DNA of 64,000 nt from Enoplosus armatus (Eukaryota; Chordata; Actinopteri; Centrarchiformes; Enoplosidae): positions 18,416,501 through 18,480,500 of the forward strand of contig NC_092198.1 in assembly GCF_043641665.1 (NCBI RefSeq), read 5' to 3'. Both the position numbers and the translations under genes were made by a program. Below the pieces are notes generated by a model that made no database searches, was not told the DNA's origin, and saw only the letters and a list, made by a program, of their open reading frames with translations. Of the stretch, positions 34,757 to 45,056 are shown piece by piece. Each line of letters opens with the position of its first letter. Positions within the stretch are counted from its first letter, which is position 1.

Positions 34757-35140
34757 TTAACACATTAAACTTTGAGTTTCAGTGCCATCCTTTCCCACAT
34801 CAGGGGGCACACTAGAGGTTTGCCTTTCGCCGGGGGGGGTTCCTGCTTCTGGAGAGGATAGTGGTCTGCCACACTTGATTTTGCCCTTTCTTGCACTTGT
34901 GAGAGAGGTGCCAACAGCAGCTTGAAACCTTCGCAGGGGCATGGGTTTCTGCCTGGGCTTCAGTTTCTTCTGGTGCAGAAGGGTCGGTGTGACCCCTTGA
35001 TTCTGTGAGGCCACAGTGTTAACCACTGAGCCATTGTGCAGCCTTATAGATGTCCTTTGATTGTCTGGACAGTCTTGAGTGTGAAGTTGATCGGCTGAGT
35101 AGTTTTCTTGAACGCTGCCAGCAGCACTTCCAGGGGCCAA
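34757..35140 (-). other. Unexplained 127-codon ORF downstream of the tail-anchored gene
   Basis: The minus-strand reading frame is rich in Pro/Lys/Arg (QKKLKPRQKPMPLRRFQ) and ends just before AT-rich DNA. Its first third overlaps a SINE-like fragment, which argues against a conserved N-terminus. The last 80 codons have even codon composition. It may be 3'UTR of the upstream gene, an alternative terminal exon or chance. No domain is recognised. Confidence 0.25.
35003..35045 (-). mobile_element. tRNA-like SINE fragment
   Basis: On the minus strand the reading is GGCTGCACAATGGCTCAGTG, then GTTAACACTGTGGCCTCACAG. This resembles the widespread vertebrate repeat with the core GGTGGTGCAGTGGTTAGCAC-TGTCGCCTCACAG. 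It lies in the presumed 3'UTR of the antisense gene. Confidence 0.6.
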
Positions 35141-35209
35141 GCAATCGGCAATGCACTAGTTGCTGCAACGCTGCAGATCTCCTCCACCTGCAGCTTCTGG
35201 TGTGCTGCT

Positions 35210-35803
35210 TCATACGATGACAGCAATTAATAATAAGGAGCCCAGAAAAGCTACAGTTAAAGCTGCGGCGTGGAGCGCGTCTTTCCAGTAACTGTGGGAG
35301 GTAGCTTTCCTTGCGAGCCGAGCAGATCGGTCCTGGATGTGAGTCTGCAAAGACTGGACGATGGCCGCGTCCACCTCTGGTTCCTGTAATAATATTACAG
35401 TTTCCAGGACACGCCTGCCGCAGAACTTCTTCTGCAGGTCTTTCACCACTGCCTTGCAGACTTTCTTGGTGCTCTTCACATCTGGGCAGAAGTCTTCAGT
35501 GAGGGTGAGTCCCTCCATCGTCTTGTCAACTAGGAGTTTGACGTGGGTGACCCATTCTTCTTGGCTGCGGTTCTGGAGAGCGTGACACTTGGTCAACACT
35601 CTCACCGTCAGCAGGGTAACAAACAACCGGAGCTGGTTCTCACTTTCTGCCTTGGTTGTAGACTCATTACCAGAGGCAGAAGGATCAGCAGACTCCATGG
35701 GGGTTTCAGGTTGGTTCATGGTGGCCTCAGAGCAGTTTTCCTTCTCTAGGATTGTCTCTGGTTTATCTTCTTCACACATGGCACTGGTTTGTGATTTCTC
35801 CAT
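35210..35803 (-). CDS. Uncharacterised tail-anchored protein, 197 aa, intronless
   Basis: A single open reading frame from ATG at 35803 to a stop at 35210-35212. Residues 1-57 are acidic, Ser/Thr/Glu-rich and probably disordered (MEKSQTSAMCEEDKPETILE). Residues about 58-165 look like a compact alpha-helical domain, with FVTLLTVRVLTKCHAL, EEWVTHVKLLVDKTMEGL, KKVCKAVVKDLQKKFCG and AAIVQSLQTHIQ as amphipathic helices. The last 24 residues (LHAAALTVAFLGSLLLIAVI) are strongly hydrophobic and end at the C-terminus, as in tail-anchored proteins of the ER or mitochondrial outer membrane. The helical part reminds me of small fish-specific uncharacterised proteins, but I cannot name the family, and no BH or kinase motifs were found. 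The gene lies antisense in the presumed first intron of dtnb. An exact heat-shock-type TTCTAGAA lies about 106 bases upstream (35909-35916). Confidence 0.75.
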   Translation of the reverse strand: MEKSQTSAMCEEDKPETILEKENCSEATMNQPETPMESADPSASGNESTTKAESENQLRLFVTLLTVRVLTKCHALQNRSQEEWVTHVKLLVDKTMEGLTLTEDFCPDVKSTKKVCKAVVKDLQKKFCGRRVLETVILLQEPEVDAAIVQSLQTHIQDRSARLARKATSHSYWKDALHAAALTVAFLGSLLLIAVIV

Positions 35804-35984
35804 TCTCTAGGACACGTACTAGTCTTCAGTAGTTCAGTAGAGTTGAGTAGTTTCTGGTCTGAGATAAAGTCCTGATGTAGGAAACTATGTGCTTTGACGA
35901 GTCTTAGATTCTAGAACCCCACTGTGATGTCACAGACACACACACACACGCACACACACACACACACACAACCTTGTTCTTCTG

Positions 35985-36176
35985 TACTTATGAGGACCTT
36001 CATTGACATAATGCATTCCCTTACCCTAACCTAAACCTAAATCTAACCTGAACCTTAAAACCAAGTCTGAACCCTCAAATTGAAGCTCTGTCCGAGAGTG
36101 AGGACTGGCCAAAATGTCCTCACTTTCCTCCCAAGATCTAAAATTCAAATTGATTCTCACAAAGATAGCTGTACAA

Positions 36177-36239
<63 letters not shown>

Positions 36240-36240
36240 A
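35985..36240. repeat. 'Fast-evolving gtcctcac' repeat plus (CA)n
   Basis: Blocks TATGAGGACCTTCATTGACA, TTACCCTAACCTAAACCTAA, AAAATGTCCTCACTTTCCTC and TCACAAAGATAGCTGTACAA run into (CA)31 at 36177-36238. This is the same repeat type as at 4590-4800, 41220-41340 and 42285-42450, always beside CA/GT tracts. The ends are complementary (GAGGACC versus GTCCTCAC), so it can fold back. Confidence 0.7.
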
Positions 36241-37203
36241 TCTTCAGATGCAGATGCACCGTGAATGTGGTGAAATTGCAGCTTTCAACTATGTTAATGT
36301 TAAACCCTATCCTAAGTTAGTGTAAGACTCAGAGTGTATCCCCTGGTTCAGAGTGTGTGTGTATTCAGAGCAGCATGTGTTGTTTGTGTGTTTGTTTCCG
36401 TGAAGCTCAGCAAATGTCAGCCTTAATAAAACACCATGGTGCAACAGCACTGTGCATCGCCACCCACACAAACACAGAAAAGCAACACACATGCAGTCAG
36501 ATGCAGACCTCTCCACTTCCGTCCCCTTCTCTGTCTTTCTCTGTGTGCGGGGACTTTGTTTCCAGTTTTGTCTCCCCATTCTCCAACTCTCAAATTGAAA
36601 TTGCAACATTAAACAAATAAAAATAGATGAAAATGATCAACTTTTTGGTTTTATTGTATTATTTGTCATCATCCTCTCAAGAGGAGACAAAGAGAAGGTG
36701 ATCAGAGAAGATGCAACTGGAAGTCTTACAAAAAACAAACATCGGCTCTCAGCCAGTAATAAGCACATTTTATGAACATTTTATATCTATAAGATAAGTA
36801 GCAAGGCTTTTATCCTTTTAAACCTTTCATGGTAAAAAAAAAAAAAAAAAAGTTAATGTAAGCCAGGAGCTGCTTCAGCATGATTGACCTGTTATCGCCT
36901 ACAATATTTCACTCAGCCTATATTTGAGTTTTAGTGAATTTTGGCTGCAGGTGCACCAGCCATTTATGAAGCAGGGATCTGGATTTGGACGTCACTTTAT
37001 AAAAAAGTGGTTGGACCTATTTCCTGTGGCCAACCTTTGTACTTTGACCCAGTGATTGGGAAAACGGCAGCCAAGCTGTTCCTTGCCCTCTGACATAGTT
37101 GGGGATAATTGCGGCAAGGGTAATTATATCTAAGGTGGTTTAAAGCTTTCAGAGTTAAAATAGGAAGCAAACCTCACAGACCAAATGTTCTCCCATGTCA
37201 GCT

Positions 37204-37205
<2 letters not shown>

Positions 37206-37234
<29 letters not shown>

Positions 37235-37236
37235 GG
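37206..37236. repeat. (GACA)n tetranucleotide repeat
   Basis: About 7.5 GACA units in the presumed dtnb intron 1. Confidence 0.9.
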
Positions 37237-37439
37237 GTGTAGTTATCACCCAGGCCAGGCTGGAAATAACAATTTACTCACCATGGGAGTCCAGTGTGGT
37301 AACTGGTGAGACTTTGGGAAAGAGTCATAGGTCATTTTTGACTCATGTAACATCCAATCCAAACAGCTCTTTGGTGAAGTGGCCTTTTCATTGACTCACA
37401 TGCATCCTCCTGTTCAGCTGCCTTCCTATATAGCCGGCT

Positions 37440-37740
37440 GTCCTTTTTTAAAGGAATAGTTTTGGGAAACAAGCTTATTCACTACAGTCTGCAGCTGGTT
37501 AGCTTAGCTTAGCTCAGCATAAAAACTGGAAACAGGGAAACAGCTAGCCTGGCTCTGTCCGACTGTATCGAAATCCCCCCACCAGCACCTCCTGAAGCTC
37601 ACAAATGAACAACCCGTTTGTTCAGTCCGTACGAAGAAATTAAGCATAAAAAGGAGAATTTGCCGTTTTACAGGGTTTATCGATCTTTCCTTCTAACTCT
37701 CCACTAGAAAGCCAATAAGCGTATTTCCTATGTTGAACTA
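37440..37740. repeat. Fish interspersed repeat family C copy
   Basis: Blocks GGAATAGTTTTGGGAAACAA, GGTTAGCTTAGCTTAGCTCA, GCATAAAAACTGGAAACAGG, AACAGCTAGCCTGGCTCTGT and CACCAGCACCTCCTGAAGCT. The same blocks occur in the copy at 52855-53325. Non-coding. Confidence 0.75.
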
Positions 37741-37894
37741 TTGCACCCACATCGAACTGAGCCTCGACCAAGACCAGCTCCATTTCCTGTGCAGATCCTG
37801 ATCCACAATGCCACTCCAAGGCTTTGGTGTCATTATTGTTTCTGTAACATTAGATCTTTGAAGCTAAAGATGTTTCTAAGAAAGTATTTAGGGC

Positions 37895-38190
37895 TCTGCA
37901 GTGAGTAGCTGATCAATCAATTAGTGGATCTGCAGATTTTTTTGTGAATCGATTCATTGTTTAAGTCCTTTTTCAGCTTCTTAGACGTGAGGATTTTCTT
38001 CTTTACTTGTTCTTATGTGATCGTAAACTAAATACCTTTGTAATTTGTCCTGTTGGTTGGACAAAGCAAACAATTTGGTCACTTCAGGCCTTAGTAAGTT
38101 GTGATTTCGCTATTTCTACATTTTTTACAAAGCAAATGAGCAACTGCCCACTCAGAGCTGCTCCGCGCCACATCCACCCAAAAGTTACAG
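37895..38190. repeat. Fish interspersed repeat family B copy
   Basis: It contains TGAGTAGCTGATCAATCAAT, GTGAATCGATTCATTGTTTA, TATGTGATCGTAAACTAAAT and TGTTGGTTGGACAAAGCAAA. This is a mixed copy of the same family as 57640-57830 and 61460-61790. Confidence 0.6.
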
Positions 38191-38427
38191 ATTCCGTTGA
38201 AGGCAAGAGACAACTTGCCTCTTTATCCAAATACCTGAATGTATCGTTACTTGCTGTCCTGAGCTCCTGATGTATCTGGAAATACCAGTTTTTATCTAGT
38301 GTACGTCTTCTGTCTTACTCAAGGGTACTTAGAAGAAGTGGCGTGGCCATCACTGTCAGTTGTTGAGAGAGGCCGTTTGGATCAGAAGAAAGACAGTTGC
38401 TCTCGTCTAACTGGTGTCAACAGCCTC

Positions 38428-38434
<7 letters not shown>

Positions 38435-38494
<60 letters not shown>
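38435..38494. repeat. (GT)n microsatellite
   Basis: About 30 uninterrupted GT units. Confidence 0.9.
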
Positions 38495-38497
<3 letters not shown>

Positions 38498-38834
38498 TAG
38501 CAATGACACAGCTGTATGAAGATGTTCGGGAATGTGAGAGAGAGTGTTTGTCTCTGTGTGAGTGTGAGAGAGAGTGACTGAAAGAAAGGAGGAATCCCTC
38601 TTTTGTCTGGATGAAGCATGAAGTCTCCTGGGAAGCTTTCAAATCCTCTCTGGAATGTGTGTGTGTGCAAGTGTGGAAAATGTGTGTGTCGGGGGTTGGC
38701 TTGTCACCACATTTATACAAGGAATGCAAATATTTGTGTGTGTGTGTGTTTCAGTTTTGTGGTGTAGCATAACTGTTACCATGGTGACTGATCCTCGGGT
38801 GTTTTCTGTGTCACCTGACAGCAGCGGTTGACAG

Positions 38835-38836
<2 letters not shown>

Positions 38837-38873
<37 letters not shown>

Positions 38874-38916
38874 TCCTTCCTTCCTTCCTTCCTTCCTTCC
38901 TTCCTTCCTTCCTTCC
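38837..38916. repeat. (TTTC)n-(TTCC)n compound repeat
   Basis: About nine TTTC units switch to about eleven TTCC units, giving an 80-base pure pyrimidine strand about 520 bases upstream of the first coding dtnb exon. It could form triplex (H-) DNA. Confidence 0.9.
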
Positions 38917-39439
38917 TGGTCTCAGTACCAGCCTACAGATCCGATTTCATCAGCTGCTCTCATTATTGTGTTTATTTACCAAGCACTCCACTCATCCTCT
39001 GGTGGCCCTGAATTTGACTCCGAGCCTGCCTCCAGTTTATGGGTGTGTCGGTATGCATACAGTAGACCTGTGTGTAAAAATAAAAGTTACAGTTACACTT
39101 CGGTCACTGTCACAGGTTTCCCTCCCTTCTCTAAGGTTTTAAGTAGCTTTTTTAAAATGTTGAACAAATCACATCCACCAGAAACACGGAGAACTTTTCA
39201 AGAATCGATTGCTGTTGGTCTTTAAAGTCTTTCCCGATCATATTTCCTGTGAAAGGCCAAGGGAAATGCACTGAGTCAACACCAAACAATGCTCACAGTG
39301 GCCACATGCGTGGGAGAAACAAGATGGAAAATGAGGTTTAAGCTAACTGTGGTACAATACACCAAATAGTAACAGTTATATTGAATGTTTTACATGGTCC
39401 CTTACAAATACATCTTTTTTTTTTGCTGTTTTGTGCAGG

Positions 39440-42400
39440 ATGGTGATGGAGGAGAGGGGGCCTCCAGCGACAGCAGGAGCAGAGGGGAGACCGATCTTTG
39501 TGGAACTTGGTGAGTGACCTTTGACCCCTTATATATTAACCTTACATGGCCTCTAAATGACACCCAGGATGGATTTTCTTCTTTTCAACCCTGTATCATT
39601 TATTTACTTCTTTGTTCTGTGCTTTAAAAAAAGAGCTCTATTCTCCGTAGTGGCAAAGCATTCTGAGGAATGGAAGGAGTTTGGAGTTTTGAGTCGTTAT
39701 GGTCTGAGATTGATGACATTGTCATGGATGCATAATAATGAGCTTCTAAATGTCTTCTTCTTTTCGTCACAGCGGAGCAGAACTTTGATGCCATTTGTCT
39801 CTCTACATATCGAACAGCCTGCAAGCTCAGATTCATACAGAAGAGATGCAACTGTAAGTCAACCCTGGTCTCCTTCAGCGTGGAAACATCAGTTGACAAT
39901 CTTAGTCTGTTGCAAGTTATGTGAAATATGTAAAATTTTGTGAGATACGTTTGTGATATACAAAGTTATCTATGTGACAAATATTTTGTGGAGGAAAATA
40001 AGATAATAATAAAATGCCACCCTGTCCCTTTTTAAATAAAGCCACTTTCTGTTGACATTAGTGGACCGAATTAAAAAATCCTGTCACTGTCAACTGTTTA
40101 GTTTAGATACTTTTAGAAAGAGGGGAAGATTTTTAAACCAAAATAAGCTTTTTGAAGACTTCACTTACATTCCAGTACATCTGATCGACATATACAACGT
40201 GATCGAGGCGGTGCGGGACGCTGGTCTGAACGCTGTAGAGCTGAACGCCGGCATCTCTGTGACCCGACTGGAGAACTTGGTGTCCTCCCTGTTCAACCAG
40301 CTCGGCAAGCGGCTGCCCACCACACACACCATCAACCCGCGGGAGAGCACCGTCCTGTTGGTCGAATTTTTACTGGCCGCCATTGACAGGTGACTACAGA
40401 GAAACCTAAATCCTTAAGAAGGAAAATCAATTGTTTTTGGATGATCACCTTTTGCATCCTGTTGTTTAACTGTGAAACACATATCCACGTGTGATCATTT
40501 GACATGTGGTTTTATGTAAAAATGAGGGTGACATATACTGTACTATAGCGTCATATGTGTTATGTGTTATGTGTGTTTGTGTGTGTTTCAGTGAGCCAGA
40601 CAGCCGTCTGACGGTGCTCTCTGTGAAGGCGATGCTGGCCACACTGTGTGGAGGGAAACTGGTAGACAAACTCCGCTGTGAGTACCAGTCGATACCATCA
40701 CTGCTGACTTGGAATCTGTTACAGACACATGCCCCAGAAAATGGACCTGAACTTACTGGTTTCACACGCGTAAACACAGAGATAGCAATAGTGATAATGT
40801 TAGCATAACAGGAGCAAGAGTATGCGTTTTTTGTATTTGTGTTTTTTGTATTTTATTTTATATGGTAGTGCAGTATAGACAGTGCTCTTTAATCAACATT
40901 TATTAAAATGTAAATATACATGTGTTAGCGTGATTTTGCAGTCGCTTTGTAGAATGTTAAATCGTTGGTGTGTGTTGCTGGCTGACGTTTTAATTTTCAA
41001 CAATCCACAGCCTAAGGCATGTTACTATAAAACTCACATTTTTACTGCATTTATGGATAATAACTATAATCTTTCAGCTTGAATTTTAGCATGTATGGAG
41101 ATATCTACACACCACATGTCACATATGTGCCACCTTGTGGAAAATGCAGGCCAATGCTGCTGTTGGCTCATGTTAATTTAACCCGCTCTTTTGTTAATCG
41201 AGAATGTGTTCAAAAAGCCACATAATGCAGACTCACCTTCCGTCTGGGGACAAAAAGCTTGTCCCCACAAGGTTGACCATTAAATTTAGGTTTAGCTTTT
41301 GGTTAAGGTCAGGGTTGGGGTTGGGGTTGGGGTTCGGCATGCAGTGTGGATATGATGGATATGGGAATTAATATAATTTAATGCAGTGTTTTCCTTATTG
41401 TGTGTGTGTAGATGTGTTTTCTCAGGTATCTGACTCCAGCGGCGTGTTGGTACAGTCCAAGTTTGATGGTTTTCTGAGGGAGGCTCTCAAGCTGCCCTCT
41501 GCTGTACATGAAGGGCCGTCCTTTGGCTACACACACACCTTAGCACGCTCATGCTTCCCACAGCAGGTACGCTCACACACCTCATCCGTCAGCCCTCTAT
41601 CATATAGATTTAGTTTATAGTAAACCTGATTTTCTCTATTTGCCTGCTATTTCTAACAGCGGTATAATATTATGCACAGTGTTTCTGCAACTCAATTTCT
41701 CCATGCAGGTTTATAAGAACTGAATCTGATTCATTTTTTTGCCTTTTGTAATCGTTGATGTAGAAGAGGGTGATGCTCAACATGTTCCTGGACGTCGTAG
41801 CTGATCCTCCTCAGTGTCTTCTCTGGCTGCCTCTCATGCATCGCCTGGCTAACGTGGAGCATGGTACACACACACAGACACACGCGCACTCACACAGACA
41901 TGCACACACATACACCACAGACTTACACACAAACTTATATCAGCTGGCCAATTTTTTTATCGCCTGAAGTTTTACTTGCACTTGCACTATATTCTGTCTG
42001 TGTTTGCGAGGCTAAAACTTCTGTCCCTCTCCTTTTTTCTCTCTCAGTTTATCATCCCGTGTCATGCTCCTACTGTCGTGGCAATGGTATGACAGGCTTC
42101 CGATATCGCTGCCTCCGTTGCCGTGGTTACCAGCTCTGCCAGAACTGCTTCTGGCGTGGCAACGCCAGCGCCTCTCATAGCAACCAGCATCAGATGAAGG
42201 AGCACTCGTCCTGGGTGAGTCACTGTGTGATTACTCATTCATCACACCAGGGGGCACTCCGTGTGTGTGTGTGTGTGAGCGTGCGCTCTTGGACCTTCAT
42301 CTTTGTGAGGACCATTATGAATTTTAGACCTTGACAGTAGCGCACTTGGAAAGTAAGACTTAATATAAGATTACATTTTGTCTGGTCCTCACTTCTTTAA

Positions 42401-44989
42401 TGAGCTGTTTGACGGTTAAGACTTGGAGTTAGGTTTAAGGTTAGAATTAGCATTATCTTAAGCTGATTAAAATCTAGACAATCTGGTTTAAAGTAGCCAA
42501 ATACAGATTTATTTCCAATAAAATATTGTCAACATTTTGCTCACCATGATGTATTTATTTCCAACAATCTGAATGGAAATGTCACAATCCTATAAAACGA
42601 TAAGATATTCCAAAAGAAGTTGCACTCGCCTGAAGGAGAGACTGTTTTCAATGAAGAGATTATGTATTAATAGATGGAAACATAGTTGCTGAATTATTCA
42701 TCAACCAGGCTTGGCATAATTTGTCTTATTAATGTTTCAGTTTCAGGGATAAATCTCTGTGCTAGTGCAGCTCCTGCCCGTCCAATCGAATCTTCTCATC
42801 ACAGGCAACTCATCCTAATAATCCTCAGCAGACTTTACATATCATTTCCAACAGGATTCAGTTTTGGGCTCTATTTTATTCTCAGTTTATCTGGTTCCTT
42901 TCAGCATTGAATAGCACTCATTTTTACTGTTGCGCTAAGGAAATAGCCACTCCTGTCTGTTTGATGAGGTGTGCGGCATACACTGAAGCCAGAACGTATC
43001 ATCTGGTCTTTAAATAGTTGTAACTTGACACAAGCATTACATTAGGAATGTATCTATTCAATATCAAATGTTCAACAGGGATTAAGTTGTAAATGAGATG
43101 TGAATATTTTCAATCTCTTATTATTCACTCTAATCACTCAGCCAACTGTTTGTTTATTTGCTTATTTATTTGGATCTCTGTTAGCTGTTACCAACACAAC
43201 AGCTTTTCTTCCTGGGGTCCATACACATAAAATACAACAACAATTTCACGTGATTATGTAAATACAAATAAGTGAAAGTAACATTCCTTACGTATTCATG
43301 TTCATATGCACATACATAATACATGTACATAAGTGCAATTTATCACAAATATTTCCTCAATGATTTCCTGGAGAGAAGAAAGATTTGCTATTTTATCCAT
43401 GAGGCTCAGCCCTGCTCTTAAATGCAGTTAACGTTGCTGCAGAAATGTCTGTATTACAAATGTGACACCGCTTATGAACATTGAACTGACATTTGTTTAT
43501 CTGTATACACGTATGCGTAGAAGTCGCCGGCGACGAAGCTTGGCCGAGCCCTGAGCAGGACTCTGGGCTGTGTGTCGTCCAGAGAGCCCCCTCATCCAGT
43601 TTACCCGGAGGAACCTGAGAGGACCCTTAACCTCACCAACATAGTGTAAGACCTCACAGCACAGCACACTTGTGATTGACACAAGAGTGGCTTGGGAGTG
43701 ATCCATTTCAAGACAGTTTTAATAGAAGAAATAGCTCATTCTTTGTCATGAAAATGAAATGTTGAATTTGTAAGGATGCAGCTAATGTAAGATGTTACTT
43801 CTTAGTTATCACAGAGAAGCATTTCAATGACTTTATCATAAAAGCAGAACAAGAAAACAGATTGTACCTCACTAGAATATATGCTACTTGTTTCCTACTT
43901 TTGGTTCAACTCACTTTCAGTCAGTCGCCTAATGATGAAGTCAGTGTGCTTTATTGACTGACTCAAATATAATATGTATATATATACTTTATCCTGTAAT
44001 TACCACTCATGGCCACAGTGGCCGCTGTTGAGCAAAGGTTACATAGTCTCACGGTCATTTGAATTGTAAATAGCACTGTTACCAAACAATATGGATGGAA
44101 ACAATGTCACATGGTAGGGGAGGGCTTAGCAATATGTTTGAAATATAAATATTTAATTACAATGTTCTTGGAATCGTTAACAAAATGATATAAAACCTTT
44201 TACACAAATGTATCATATTTGCACAATATTCCTCTGAAAGCCTATACACAATAATACTGAATAATTTCCCAGCCCCATAAAGAAGTACATACAACATTAA
44301 TGCTGCATAAGACACGAGTTAAAGTTCAGGCTCTGGCACAGTTGAAGGGCTTTGTAGAAGCTCCACTGGGAAAGTTAACACTCGGAAAAAGTGACTTTTC
44401 ATCGCAGAAAGTGAAACATTTACTACCAAGGAGCAGACTCTCTGCCTAAAATGACATTTTGGTCCATTATTCACCGGTACAGTTACATGTGCGCACGCAG
44501 TTGAGATAACACGGGACCTCTGAAGTCCCACCTCTATAGCCAGCCACTTTGGTTGCTCCGCCCTGTGCGGTGGATCCACACTGTTTGATTTTCCAAACAC
44601 CGGCAGACTGGGTCACTACAGACCTCCAAGCACTGGGCACATATTCAGGCCAGCACACAGAGACCGCACTTAGCACAGATGTGAGTATGCTTATAATGAT
44701 GCCGCGTCAGGTTTATTCCTCTCCCCGACTTGCGTTTTTCTGAATTTCTGTTGTTTTTCGATTCCCCTCTAGCTCTGCATTCATTCTTTTTCTCTCTCCC
44801 GCTGTTGATCTTTGCCCTGTCTGTGTTTGCTCACACAATTCACTATTGCATGATTGCACTCAAAAGCACGTGAGAGTGTGTGAGTGTGAGTGAAAGAATG
44901 TGTGTTTTCTGACAGGCAGGACTTTGAGTTTTAATGATTTCTTGTTGTCACCTTACTCTGTGTTTATACTGTTGATAATACGTGTCTGA

Positions 44990-45056
<67 letters not shown>

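Larger units (their letters stand above)
27710..39438 (+). other. dtnb: Presumed dtnb intron 1 (about 11.7 kb)
   Basis: No dtnb coding exon was seen in it. It contains the antisense gene at 35210-35803, GT/CA microsatellites (32187-32240, 32364-32400, 32477-32503, 33843-33892, 36177-36238, 38435-38494), a (GACA)n repeat (37206-37236), a (TTTC)n/(TTCC)n tract (38837-38916), poly-A (36834-36851) and interspersed repeats listed separately. ORFs within the microsatellites are artefacts of low complexity. Confidence 0.5.

Noticed and set aside
35003..35045. A functional tRNA gene
   Set aside because: Only part of a tRNA-like repeat is present, with no complete cloverleaf or B-box. It is a SINE-type fragment.
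36015..36060. Interstitial telomeric repeat (CCTAACCTAAACCTAA)
   Set aside because: It is short, degenerate and located inside a recurrent interspersed repeat found at several places, so it is not a telomeric array.
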